Assembly (NCBI RefSeq): GCF_013034685.1
Contig: NZ_WQGO01000006.1
Coordinates: 62,001 to 126,000 of the forward strand
Source of the DNA: Ruegeria lacuscaerulensis
GTDB taxonomy: Bacteria > Pseudomonadota > Alphaproteobacteria > Rhodobacterales > Rhodobacteraceae
Length of the DNA stretch: 64,000 nucleotides
Reading direction: 5' to 3'
The translations under genes and the position numbers were made by a program. Numbering within the stretch: position 1 is the stretch's first letter; each line of letters starts with the position of its first letter. Shown here one piece after another: positions 27,130 to 35,739 of this stretch. The notes under the pieces are model-generated. The model did no database searches. It saw only the letters and a list, made by a program, of their open reading frames with translations, and was not told the origin of the DNA.

Positions 27130-27573
27130 ATGATCAGACGGTTCGGTGAAACCCCGCAATCGGGGCAGAAATACATCAGACGTGTCGGAGTTTATGCTCT
27201 GTTACCGCGAGGCGGCAGCCTATTGCTGACCTGCCAGTTGCAGCCCGGCCCCGATCTGCAACTGCCCGGAGGCGGTATTGATCCGGGCGAATCACCGATC
27301 ACCGCCCTGCATCGCGAAGTGTACGAGGAAACCGGTTGGCTGATCGCCGCGCCGCGTCGCATGGGCGCGTTTCGGCGCTTTACCTTCATGCCCGAATACG
27401 ACCTGTGGGCCGAGAAAATCTGCCTGATCTACCGCGCCCGACCCGTGCGCCGCATCGGCCCCCCGACCGAGCCGTTTCACGAGGCGCTATGGATGGACTG
27501 CGCGGACGCTGCGCAGATGTTGGGCAATGCGGGCGACCGCCATTTCGCAGCTCGGCACCTGAAGGGCCTCTAA
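27130..27573 (+). CDS. Nudix hydrolase (ADP-ribose/NUDIX family, substrate unknown)
   Basis: A 147-aa single-domain Nudix protein from the ATG at 27130 (MIRRFGETPQSGQKYIRR). The Nudix box is complete: GGGIDPGESPITALHREVYEETGW at about residues 45-68 (GX5EX7REUXEEXGU). YIRRVGVYALLPRGG before it is the usual first beta strand. The substrate cannot be deduced; nothing in the sequence marks it as MutT or as a CoA-type enzyme. It is divergent from hslO and ends tail-to-tail with the phosphatase gene, the two stops sharing CTAA. Confidence 0.88.
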   Translation: MIRRFGETPQSGQKYIRRVGVYALLPRGGSLLLTCQLQPGPDLQLPGGGIDPGESPITALHREVYEETGWLIAAPRRMGAFRRFTFMPEYDLWAEKICLIYRARPVRRIGPPTEPFHEALWMDCADAAQMLGNAGDRHFAARHLKGL

Positions 27574-28868
27574 GGCCCGTTGTATTCGAAAAACACAGCC
27601 GAGACGTCATCGTCCATACCCTTTCCGGGCGGCATGGATTGAGTCAACCGCCAGAACATGTCGTCCAGAAACTCGGTCCCGCCATGAGTTGTTGCGCAAT
27701 TCGTTGCCATACCGCGTAGTCCGTCCTCTTCCAGCAATCCACCATCTGCAAGACTGCATTCAGTGAACCCGTCAGAGTACAAAAGCAGTTTGTCCCCCGG
27801 TTTCATGTAGGTTTCGATACGTTGAAACGTGACATCCGGCAGCAGGCCGATTGGCAAACCGCCTTCGCCCATAAATTCGGTGGTTCCGTCGGCCCGCAGC
27901 ATTAGCGGATGGGGATGCCCCGCCTGAACCATTTTGAGATGCCCGTTGCGCAGATCGACAATCGCGTAGACCATCGTGAAATACTCTTCAACGCCGGCAT
28001 CTGCCATCAGCCGGGAGTTCAACATCTCGGCCACCTGTTCCGGCGGCAGCAGCGCGAAGAACTTTTCAAAGCGCTTTTCCATCGCCACGTTTTGATCAAA
28101 GTGGTTGCTGGACAAATACCCCCCCAACCGCGCCGTCATCATGGCCGAGGTGATACCGTGGCCCGAAACATCTATGCTGTAGAACCCCAACCTGTTCACA
28201 CCAGGTGAAAACATACCGACCAGATCGCCGCCGATATGCCCGCAAGGCTTCAATAGAAGGCTGACCCGTGACTTGCCGAATTCCCGTGACAGCTCGGGCA
28301 CCAGGGATTCCTGAATCTTGCGCGCCTGCATCAAATCTGCGTCGATGGCATCATGGGCCACGCGCAACTCTTCCAACGCGGTTTCGATCATACGGTTTTT
28401 CTCGGACAATTCGCGTTGCATGTCCAAAATACGCGCACCGGCCGAAATACGCGCGCGCAACTCATCCGCCTCAAGCGGTTTGATCAGAAAGTCGTCTGCG
28501 CCGGCATCCAGACCCCGCGCGACTTCCTGCTTTTCACTTTTCGACGTCAGCAGAATGAAATAGCTGTATTGGTCACTTTCCAATGCACGGAATGCCCTGC
28601 AGAAGTCCAGTCCGCTCATCCCTGGCATGACCCAATCGCTAAGCACAAGGTCTGGCAAGCCCTGCGCACAAATCCCAATCGCGGCGTCACCACTATCCGC
28701 TTCTAGAACTTCGAAACCCCATTTTTTCAGCGATGCCACAAGGATACGCCGCTGCAGGCGACTGTCATCAACGACAAGCACCGTTCGGATACCACCAAAC
28801 CCCAGCGCTGCCCTGGTTTCTGCATGACTTACCTGTGCCACCTGAACCCTCTGCCCTGTGGTGCTCAT
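27570..28868 (-). CDS. Response regulator with PP2C-type (SpoIIE/RsbU) serine phosphatase domain
   Basis: Two-domain signalling protein of 432 aa. The receiver (about 28-145) has the acidic pair Asp34-Asp35, phosphoacceptor Asp78 in LVLSDWVMPGMSG, and Lys130 in FLIKPLEADE. A short coiled linker (about 146-190, LSEKNRMIETALEELRVAHD) follows, then a SpoIIE-type phosphatase with IGGDLVGMF, SIDVSGHGITSAMMT, GHPHPLM, LLYSDGFTEC and a final GMDDDVSAVFFEY; the metal-binding aspartates are kept. Such RsbU/HsbR-like proteins usually dephosphorylate an anti-sigma-factor antagonist; none is seen nearby. The divergent Hpt gene may belong to the same phosphorelay. Confidence 0.93.
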   Translation of the reverse strand: MSTTGQRVQVAQVSHAETRAALGFGGIRTVLVVDDSRLQRRILVASLKKWGFEVLEADSGDAAIGICAQGLPDLVLSDWVMPGMSGLDFCRAFRALESDQYSYFILLTSKSEKQEVARGLDAGADDFLIKPLEADELRARISAGARILDMQRELSEKNRMIETALEELRVAHDAIDADLMQARKIQESLVPELSREFGKSRVSLLLKPCGHIGGDLVGMFSPGVNRLGFYSIDVSGHGITSAMMTARLGGYLSSNHFDQNVAMEKRFEKFFALLPPEQVAEMLNSRLMADAGVEEYFTMVYAIVDLRNGHLKMVQAGHPHPLMLRADGTTEFMGEGGLPIGLLPDVTFQRIETYMKPGDKLLLYSDGFTECSLADGGLLEEDGLRGMATNCATTHGGTEFLDDMFWRLTQSMPPGKGMDDDVSAVFFEYNGP

Positions 28869-28997
28869 CCTTGTGGGGCGACCCTAGCGTGCGGCTGTTT
28901 AATATCCGGTGAAGGTCATAACTGTCGGAAATTTAACCCGGTTTTTACCGATCCCGCTCTATCAAGATACTGTCGTCGGAAAAGCGGAGATTTGGTT

Positions 28998-29330
28998 ATG
29001 ATCGACTGGCCCAGGGTCAGACAATTGCGGAACGAAGTCGGCACCAGTGAGTTCGACGAGGTGGTCGCAATTTTTCTGGACGAGGTGCAAGAAGCACTTT
29101 CCCGCTTTAGCGCCGACACCAACCGCGAAGGGTTCGAACAAAATCTTCATTTTCTGAAGGGTGCCGCACTAAGTCTTGGATTCAAATCGCTGGCAAAGCT
29201 CTGTCAGGACGGAGAGAGGCAATCTGCGCAGGGGCAATCTCAGATGGTAGACGTCCCGCAGGTATTCGAAGTGTTTGAATCCTCATGTGCCGAATTCAAA
29301 TCGGGCCTTGGGAAATTGAAAAGACTATAG
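28998..29330 (+). CDS. Stand-alone Hpt (histidine phosphotransfer) protein
   Basis: A 110-aa four-helix phosphotransfer protein from the ATG at 28998 (MIDWPRVRQLRNEVG). The phosphoacceptor is His51 in NLHFLKGAALSLGF, which matches the HxLKGxAxxLG pattern. No other domain is present. It is divergent from the receiver-phosphatase gene with 129 bp between the starts, and its 3' end overlaps the next convergent gene by 6 bp. It probably passes phosphate between a sensor kinase elsewhere and a receiver; pairing with the neighbour is inference. Confidence 0.9.
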   Translation: MIDWPRVRQLRNEVGTSEFDEVVAIFLDEVQEALSRFSADTNREGFEQNLHFLKGAALSLGFKSLAKLCQDGERQSAQGQSQMVDVPQVFEVFESSCAEFKSGLGKLKRL

Positions 29331-30203
29331 TTTTATCTGGAAATTCTCGGGAAATCGGAACTTCCGCAAGGTAACATCCATTTTCCGATCATGGGTGAAA
29401 TAACCATCTTCCATGGTCATCAACGTTTTTAGTGCATCCTGTCGACAAAGCTCGACAGTTTCCGCTATCGGCAGTTCTTCACAGCGCAACAGCCTTTTTG
29501 TCAGACGCCTATGTCGGCGTGACCGCCAACGCCAGCTGACGATTCCGACAGATTGACCCGGGGAACTGGCAATCTTGGCATCCCGCTCCATCGACTCATC
29601 CACCAGCGGAGACCTCTCCTGTTCCCGTCGATGCAACTCGTCTAGGTTGCCATAGTGAAAATGCATATTGAACAAGCCAGGCAGCAAGTCGAAGTTGTCA
29701 TTCATCACGCCATGTCCGCCAGTGCCAAACGAAACGCGACTCTTGACAATACAAGGTTTGGAATAGGGGACTTCGAACAAGCAATACTTGTCAGGCGAAA
29801 ACAGTAGCTCCTGATTGCTGCCTAGAGTTGCCACCAGATTGAACCCCACCGCCGCGGCCGCGTTTTCCTGGAAGTCAAACTTGTAATCCAACAGCGCAGA
29901 CCCGTCCGCCGCTACCAGCAATTCGTCGCAATCTGCCACGATCACCCGGTTATAGAACTGCGTCAGCATGGCCGAAAAATCCGACAACATGCGCCAGCGG
30001 GCGTAGTCAAAGCTTTGATGCAGCCCATCGCGCAAAATGGCGATGACGTTGCAGCCCTGCCCGATCCGGTCAATCTCGGGATCGGCACCGTGCGACAGGA
30101 TATACACATTCTCGGGGCCAAGCTGAGCTGTGTAATAGGCGACCCATTTCTCAAGGTACCAATAGTCGCGCCATACCATGGTCACTGCTGCAAGCGGCTT
30201 CAT
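29325..30203 (-). CDS. Glycosyltransferase family 2-like protein (Glyco_tranf_2_4 type)
   Basis: About 292 aa from the ATG at 30203 (MKPLAAVTMVWRDYWYLEKW). It begins like GT-A transferases of the Glyco_tranf_2_4 group: AVTMVWRDYWYLEKWVAYYT, NVYILSHGADPEID, and a metal-binding VIVADCDELLV near residue 95. GGHGVMNDNFDLLPGLFNMH later in the protein is compatible with an acceptor region. No membrane segment is seen. It is related in layout to the two transferases in the polysaccharide cluster but is set apart from them. The substrate is unknown. Confidence 0.75.
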   Translation of the reverse strand: MKPLAAVTMVWRDYWYLEKWVAYYTAQLGPENVYILSHGADPEIDRIGQGCNVIAILRDGLHQSFDYARWRMLSDFSAMLTQFYNRVIVADCDELLVAADGSALLDYKFDFQENAAAAVGFNLVATLGSNQELLFSPDKYCLFEVPYSKPCIVKSRVSFGTGGHGVMNDNFDLLPGLFNMHFHYGNLDELHRREQERSPLVDESMERDAKIASSPGQSVGIVSWRWRSRRHRRLTKRLLRCEELPIAETVELCRQDALKTLMTMEDGYFTHDRKMDVTLRKFRFPENFQIKL

Positions 30204-30284
30204 CTGTGCACTTTCCAGTCTTGTTCGCTCGCTCGTGCCTAGGCGAATTTCCAAGTGCAAACAAGTCGGTCGACAAATGCGCCG

Positions 30285-31511
30285 TCAGATCACGAACTGT
30301 GCAAGCGTTTCGTCTTCGGTGATGTCGGTATAGGTGAATCCGGCTTCGTCCAAATGCGCGAACAAACGGGCGAAATTCTCGGGCTTGCGCGTTTCGATCC
30401 CGATCAGGACCGAGCCGAAATTGCGCGCCGATTTTTTCATGTATTCAAACCGGGCGATGTCATCCTCGGGGCCGAGGATATTCAGAAATTCTTTCAAAGC
30501 TCCGGGGCGCTGCGGCAGGCGCAGGATGAAGTATTTCTTGACGCCTGAATACCGCTGCGCCCGTTCCTTGACCTCGGGCAGGCGTTCGAAATCGAAATTG
30601 CCACCGGATGTCACACAGACCACAGTCTTGCCGCGAATAAAGCTTTGGATATCGCCCAGCGCCTCGATCGCCAGCGCACCTGCGGGTTCAAGCACGATAC
30701 CCTCGACGTTCAGCATCTCGATCATTGTGGTGCAGATGCGATCTTCCGACAGGACATGTACGTCGGACAGGTGGCGGTCTTTCAGCAGAGCAAACGGTTT
30801 CGCCCCGATCTTGCCCACTGCCGCGCCGTCGACGAAATTGTCCACATGGTCCAGCGCCACCGGATGCCCCGCCGCCATCGCCGCATGCAGGCAGGCCCCG
30901 CCTTTAGGTTCAACAAACAGGCTATGAGTGCGATCCCCGAACCACGTCGCCACGCCCGAGGACATCCCGCCCCCGCCCACCGGCAGGATCACGTGATCGG
31001 GCAGATGGCCCAACTGCTCCTCGATCTCGACAGCCAAGGAGGCCTGGCCTTCAATCACATCCTCATCGTCGAAGGGTGACAGGAAATGCCCACCCTCCTG
31101 CGCGCACCACGCTTGTGCCGCAGCCAGAGTGTCATCAAAATAGTCGCCGGTCAGGTGGATCTCGATATTGTCGCCACCAAAGATGCGGGTTTTCTGGATT
31201 TTCTGCTGCGGCGTCGTCACCGGCATGAAGATCACACCGCGCACGTTCAGATGTTTGCACATATAGGCCACGCCTTGTGCGTGATTGCCCGCGCTGGCGC
31301 AGACGAACAGGTCCTGCCCTTGCTGCTTGCGCATCGCATTGAACGCGCCCCGGATTTTGTACGACCGCACCGGGCTGAGATCTTCGCGCTTCAGCCAGAT
31401 ATCGGCCCCATAGCGATCAGACAGATGGGCATTCCGCTGCAACGGCGTTGCCGGAAAGACTGAGCGCATCGCCTGTTCGGCAGCGCGGGCACGGGTCATG
31501 AAATCACTCAT
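30285..31511 (-). CDS. ilvA: Threonine ammonia-lyase (biosynthetic threonine deaminase)
   Basis: PLP enzyme that turns threonine to 2-oxobutanoate, the first step to isoleucine. The 408-aa protein has the PLP lysine Lys52 in VRSYKIRGAFNAM, FVCASAGNHAQGVAYMC, and the phosphate-binding VGGGGMSSGVA. A C-terminal ACT-like part (about 325-405, KYFILRLPQRPGALKEFLNI) would bind isoleucine or valine; it has one ACT domain, as in the short form. It is followed (upstream side) by a 59-bp gap and then a membrane-protein gene in the same direction. Confidence 0.94.
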   Translation of the reverse strand: MSDFMTRARAAEQAMRSVFPATPLQRNAHLSDRYGADIWLKREDLSPVRSYKIRGAFNAMRKQQGQDLFVCASAGNHAQGVAYMCKHLNVRGVIFMPVTTPQQKIQKTRIFGGDNIEIHLTGDYFDDTLAAAQAWCAQEGGHFLSPFDDEDVIEGQASLAVEIEEQLGHLPDHVILPVGGGGMSSGVATWFGDRTHSLFVEPKGGACLHAAMAAGHPVALDHVDNFVDGAAVGKIGAKPFALLKDRHLSDVHVLSEDRICTTMIEMLNVEGIVLEPAGALAIEALGDIQSFIRGKTVVCVTSGGNFDFERLPEVKERAQRYSGVKKYFILRLPQRPGALKEFLNILGPEDDIARFEYMKKSARNFGSVLIGIETRKPENFARLFAHLDEAGFTYTDITEDETLAQFVI

Positions 31512-31570
31512 GACCCGTTCAGTGGCTTATCCCGGCCGAAAGGGCAAGGAATACATATGTGTACGTAGCT

Positions 31571-32317
31571 TCAGCGCAGCTCGCGTCCTTCGGCAAACAC
31601 ACCGAACAGTGTGGTCAGAATACTGACATTGATCATTGGCAGAACCAATGCTCCGAAAAACAGTGCCAGCAAGGCACCCAAGACCGGCACAATAGCAAGT
31701 GCTGAAATGACAAGCTGTATCAGAAACTGGAAAACTGCCGCTGCGATCACAATAACGACGATCGCGCCACTAGACCCTACGGTTTTGGCCCACGCCTCAC
31801 CCAGCGTCAGAGGTTGCCCAATCGCTGCAGCCGGAAGAATGATGGACAGGCGATAAAAACAAATAAACAGAAACACAGAAAAAACCGCCACAAGCACCAA
31901 GGATAAGACGCTGGCTCCGACGGTGGCGGCAACAAGGCTTACCGGCACAAAAGCCAGCGCCATCACCAAACCGATCAGCAGTACGCGCCCCAGATATGCA
32001 AGAATTCTGTCAAACCGGAAGGTCGGGAAAAGACCCCTTGGGTATTCTTCAAGCAATATGAAGCGATGCCATGACACGGCGATCCAGAACATCGTCACGA
32101 TGAAAATAATCGCCAAGCCAAAGAAAAACAAAATGACCGAGCCAGACGGTTCAGTCGCATCGGCATCCAATTGATCCAATGGGACATCCAGCACAAAAAA
32201 CAAGCCGATCAAAAGCGCTGTCGCCACGATGGCCGGACCAAGTGTGATCTGCAAAACCTGTTTGAGATTTCCAAAAACCATTCGCACCGAGTGCATAAAA
32301 ATCTGCCAACCCAACAT
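31571..32317 (-). CDS. Multi-pass membrane protein of unknown function
   Basis: I do not recognise the family. The 248-aa product from the ATG at 32317 (MLGWQIFMHSVRMVFGNLKQ) has about five to six hydrophobic segments: near 25-45, 65-90, 120-150, 150-170, 185-220 and 225-245. The pattern of MLGWQIF-HSVRMV followed by helices recalls roseobacter proteins often called hypothetical. A GTG 17 codons earlier is an alternative start but has a weaker ribosome site. It is divergent from argG. No enzymatic motif is visible. Confidence 0.75.
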   Translation of the reverse strand: MLGWQIFMHSVRMVFGNLKQVLQITLGPAIVATALLIGLFFVLDVPLDQLDADATEPSGSVILFFFGLAIIFIVTMFWIAVSWHRFILLEEYPRGLFPTFRFDRILAYLGRVLLIGLVMALAFVPVSLVAATVGASVLSLVLVAVFSVFLFICFYRLSIILPAAAIGQPLTLGEAWAKTVGSSGAIVVIVIAAAVFQFLIQLVISALAIVPVLGALLALFFGALVLPMINVSILTTLFGVFAEGRELR

Positions 32318-32459
32318 CGTAAAATCTGTCCCTTCAACCAATTCGTGTTTTATATGCGAATGTTTCACCCGAAATCAGGCAGCCCGTCAACGCAGATAAC
32401 TTGCCCCGCGCGGCAAAACCCGTTAGGGGCCAGTCGTTCTACGCATAAAGGGAAGTCAG

Positions 32460-33686
32460 ATGTCCGCGCCCAAGAAAGTTGTTCTGGCCTATTCCGGTGG
32501 CCTTGATACCTCGATCATTCTGAAATGGTTGCAGACCGAATATGGTTGTGAGGTCGTCACCTTCACCGCCGATCTGGGTCAGGGTGAAGAGTTGGAACCA
32601 GCTCGCCAAAAGGCCGAGATGCTGGGGATCAGCCCCGAGAACATCTTTATTGAGGATATTCGCGAAGAGTTCGTCCGTGATTTCGTCTTCCCCATGTTCC
32701 GCGCCAATGCCCAGTATGAGGGTCTGTACCTGCTGGGCACGTCGATTGCGCGGCCTCTGATCTCGAAGCGTCTGGTTGAGATCGCTGCCGAAACCGGGGC
32801 CGACGCCGTGGCGCATGGCGCGACCGGCAAGGGCAACGATCAGGTGCGGTTCGAATTGGCTGCTTACGCTCTGAACCCAGAAATCAAGGTGATCGCACCT
32901 TGGCGTGAATGGGATCTGACCAGCCGGACCCGTCTGATCGAATGGGCCGAAGCGCATCAAATTCCGATCGCCAAGGACAAACGCGGCGAGGCCCCGTTCT
33001 CGGTCGATGCGAACCTGCTGCACACCTCGTCCGAGGGCAAGGTTCTGGAAGACCCCGCCGATATGGCACCCGACTATGTCTATCAGCGCACAGTCCATCC
33101 CGAAGACGCCCCGAACGAGCCCGAGTTCATCGAAATCGGCTTTGAAAAAGGCGACGCGGTCAGCATCAATGGCGAGGCGATGAGCCCGGCTACCATCCTG
33201 ACCAAGCTGAACGAATATGGAGGCAAGCACGGCATTGGCCGTCTGGATCTGGTCGAAGGCCGGTTCGTTGGTATGAAATCGCGCGGCATCTACGAAACGC
33301 CAGGCGGCACAATCCTGCTGGAAGCGCACCGTGGTATCGAATCCATCACCATGGACCGCGGCGCGATGCACCTGAAAGACCAGCTGATGCCGCAATATGC
33401 CGAGCTGATCTATAACGGCTTCTGGTACTCACCAGAGCGTGAGATGCTGCAGGCCGCCATCGACAAGAGCCAGGAACATGTCACCGGCACCGTCCGCGTG
33501 AAACTGTACAAAGGTCTGGCCTCGACCGTGGGCCGCTGGTCGGATCACTCGCTGTATTCCGAAGCGCATGTGACCTTTGAGGAAGATGCCGGTGCCTATG
33601 ACCAAACCGACGCGGCGGGCTTCATCCAGTTGAACGCGCTGCGCCTGAAGCTGCTGGCCGCGCGTGAAAAGCGTCTGTCGAAGTAA
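32460..33686 (+). CDS. argG: Argininosuccinate synthase
   Basis: Joins citrulline and aspartate with ATP to make argininosuccinate, the penultimate step to arginine. The 408-aa protein has the N-type ATP pyrophosphatase loop [15 protein letters not shown] (6-20), and [44 protein letters not shown] and [16 protein letters not shown] further along. It is monocistronic: preceded by 142 bp shared with a divergent gene and followed by a good terminator hairpin. Confidence 0.97.
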   Translation: MSAPKKVVLAYSGGLDTSIILKWLQTEYGCEVVTFTADLGQGEELEPARQKAEMLGISPENIFIEDIREEFVRDFVFPMFRANAQYEGLYLLGTSIARPLISKRLVEIAAETGADAVAHGATGKGNDQVRFELAAYALNPEIKVIAPWREWDLTSRTRLIEWAEAHQIPIAKDKRGEAPFSVDANLLHTSSEGKVLEDPADMAPDYVYQRTVHPEDAPNEPEFIEIGFEKGDAVSINGEAMSPATILTKLNEYGGKHGIGRLDLVEGRFVGMKSRGIYETPGGTILLEAHRGIESITMDRGAMHLKDQLMPQYAELIYNGFWYSPEREMLQAAIDKSQEHVTGTVRVKLYKGLASTVGRWSDHSLYSEAHVTFEEDAGAYDQTDAAGFIQLNALRLKLLAAREKRLSK

Positions 33687-33706
33687 TCAAAACCGATCTT
33701 TGATGG

Positions 33707-33740
33707 AACCCGGCGCCCGAAACGGCGCCGGGTTTTCTTG
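33707..33740 (+). terminator. Rho-independent terminator of argG
   Basis: A 10-bp GC-rich stem, ACCCGGCGCC paired with GGCGCCGGGT, closes over a CGAAAC-type loop and is followed by TTTCTTG, 21 bp after the argG stop. Confidence 0.9.
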
Positions 33741-33830
33741 TGCCATCACTGCCACGTCAGTTCCCGTTGGGTCACCCTTGCCTGACGTCGCGCTTTACCT
33801 TTACGCAAAGGTCAACCGAGGAGGAACACC

Positions 33831-34112
33831 ATGTTGCAAGAGATCGCGGACGGCATTCAAAAAGGTCTGACCGGCAAGAATTTTGACGGCTCGCTGAAGT
33901 TCGATTGCGGAGAGGACGGTGTCATCGTTCTGGCAGATAATCAAGCCACGACGCAGGATCAGGATACCGACTGTACGATCCGCATTTCCAGGGACAATCT
34001 GACCAAGCTGCTAACCGGGAAACTGAACCCGATGACAGGCGTCGCGTTGGGCAAGCTCAAGATTTCGGGAAATATGGGCGTGGCGATGAAGCTTGGGCAG
34101 TTGCTGGGATAA
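33831..34112 (+). CDS. Small SCP2 sterol-carrier-like lipid-binding protein
   Basis: A 93-aa protein that is a short SCP2 domain. The start has a strong ribosome site (AGGAGG 6 bases upstream). IRISRDNLTKLLTGKLNPMTG and LKISGNMGVAMKLGQLLG are the usual C-terminal strands and helix of the fold. Members bind lipids or acyl-CoA; the physiological ligand here is unknown. It stands between the argG terminator and msrA, both on the same strand. Confidence 0.9.
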   Translation: MLQEIADGIQKGLTGKNFDGSLKFDCGEDGVIVLADNQATTQDQDTDCTIRISRDNLTKLLTGKLNPMTGVALGKLKISGNMGVAMKLGQLLG

Positions 34113-34201
34113 ACTCGTCTCACCACCGCGTGACAAACCATGTCAGCGGATTGCATGAGACGAAAAGAGAGGGCAGCTTTGATCTCAGAAGGAGACCTGC
34201 C

Positions 34202-34873
34202 ATGACTCGCATCGCTTATCTCGACTACGTCAAACCGACGCTTCTTTTTGCTTTGATTACGATCGCAGCCTTGCTGCGTGCAGCCCCTGCGCCCGCCGCC
34301 GGAACCGAAACCCTAACCGTTGCCGGAGGGTGTTTCTGGTGTGTCGAATCCGATTTCGAATCTGTCCCCGGCGTGATCGGAGCGGTTTCGGGCTTTACAG
34401 GCGGTCAGGTGGCCAACCCCACTTATGATCAGGTGTCCAAAGGTGGCTCGGGCCACTATGAGGCCGTGCAGATCACGTTCGATCCGGCTCGCGTTTCCCG
34501 TGAAACCCTGCTGAACATGTTCTTCCGCTCGGTCGACCCCACGGATGCTGGCGGTCAATTCTGTGACCGAGGTGACAGCTATCGCACCGCGATTTTCGTC
34601 TCTAACGCAGGCGAAAAAGCCAAGGCCGAAGCTGCCAAAGCCGACGCCCAACGCGCCTTGGGCCAGACGGTCGTAACGCCGATCCTGCAAGAAGGCGCGT
34701 TTTATCCGGCAGAGGAATACCATCAGGACTACTACAAGGGCGACAAGCTGGTCTTTACCCGGTTCGGCCCAAAGCGTCAGAAGAACGCCTATAAGGCCTA
34801 CCGCAAAGCCTGCGGCCGCGATGCCCGCGTTAAACAGCTTTGGGGTGGCGACGCACCCTTTGCCGGGTCTTAA
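34202..34873 (+). CDS. msrA: Peptide-methionine (S)-S-oxide reductase, probably exported
   Basis: Repairs methionine-S-sulfoxide in proteins. The ATG at 34202 follows AGAAGGAGACC, a strong ribosome site; a longer open frame upstream starts inside the gap. The N-terminus has a hydrophobic segment (LLFALITIAALLRAAPAPAAG, residues 13-33 approximately) that looks like a Sec signal or anchor, so it may act in the periplasm. The catalytic GCFWC is at 43-47, with GGSGHYEAVQITFDP and YHQDYYKG later. It is 223 aa. It ends tail-to-tail with the PfkB kinase, sharing TTAA. Confidence 0.93.
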   Translation: MTRIAYLDYVKPTLLFALITIAALLRAAPAPAAGTETLTVAGGCFWCVESDFESVPGVIGAVSGFTGGQVANPTYDQVSKGGSGHYEAVQITFDPARVSRETLLNMFFRSVDPTDAGGQFCDRGDSYRTAIFVSNAGEKAKAEAAKADAQRALGQTVVTPILQEGAFYPAEEYHQDYYKGDKLVFTRFGPKRQKNAYKAYRKACGRDARVKQLWGGDAPFAGS

Positions 34874-35739
34874 TCGAACCGCGCCTCCCGGACGTCTTTG
34901 AGGTCCGGTATTACATCCGCCGTACCGTGCCGCGTGACCATTAGGGCCGCGGCACGATTTGCTTGGGTGATCGCCTGCGCCATTGGCATCCCGCGATCCA
35001 TCCCGGCCAGAACATACCCCGTAAATGTATCGCCCGCACCCGTAGTATCCACGGCATGCACCTTGTGGGCCGGAAAATCCGAGACCTCTCCACGGTGATA
35101 GTACCGCGCGCCCTCGGCACCCAGTGTGACAATCACATGTTCAATCTGAAGGTCAGTTACAGATTGACCGGTGGCCTCACGCAGCTGCTCGGCCTCGACC
35201 GCGTTGAGGATCAGGAAATCCAGAAATGGCAGCACCGCCTGTACCGAATCCGCCTGAAACGGGGCAGCGGCGTAACAGACCGTCAGACCCAACTCGCGGC
35301 CCATCTTTGCAGCCTCAACCTGCATGTTGGTTTCGTTCTGCATCACCAGCAAGTCGCCCTTTGACGCCGATGACAGCGCCTGCCCCAGCTGATCCTGAGA
35401 GATCGCGTGGTTCGAACCCTGGAACAGGATGATATTGTTCTCACCCTCGGAATCCACAGCGATGATCGCATGGCCCGTGGGCATATCCACCTGCGCGATA
35501 TAACGGGTATCAACGCCATATTCCGTCAGCCGATCCCGTGCCCAGCGCCCGTCGAAACCGACGGCCCCGATATGCGCAATCCGCGCCCCGGCTCGGGCCG
35601 AAGCCACGGACATGTTTGCGCCCTTGCCGCCCAGAAACCGGTCCAGCCGATTGGCCGACAGCGTTTCCCCCGGTCCGGGAAGGTGCGGCACATCATAGAT
35701 CATGTCCGCATTGATCGAGCCCAGGTTCCAGATCGTCAT
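34870..35739 (-). CDS. PfkB-family sugar kinase (ribokinase-like)
   Basis: A 289-aa carbohydrate kinase of the ribokinase group. LPGPGETLSANRLDRFLGGK is the first PfkB signature; GANMSVASARAGARIAHIGAV follows, and the anion-hole/catalytic motif DTTGAGDTFTGYVLAGMDRG marks the second. The substrate could be ribose or another pentose or nucleoside. It overlaps the maeB start region by ATGA (start at 35739, maeB stop at 35736-35738), and its stop overlaps msrA on the other strand. Confidence 0.88.
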   Translation of the reverse strand: MTIWNLGSINADMIYDVPHLPGPGETLSANRLDRFLGGKGANMSVASARAGARIAHIGAVGFDGRWARDRLTEYGVDTRYIAQVDMPTGHAIIAVDSEGENNIILFQGSNHAISQDQLGQALSSASKGDLLVMQNETNMQVEAAKMGRELGLTVCYAAAPFQADSVQAVLPFLDFLILNAVEAEQLREATGQSVTDLQIEHVIVTLGAEGARYYHRGEVSDFPAHKVHAVDTTGAGDTFTGYVLAGMDRGMPMAQAITQANRAAALMVTRHGTADVIPDLKDVREARFD

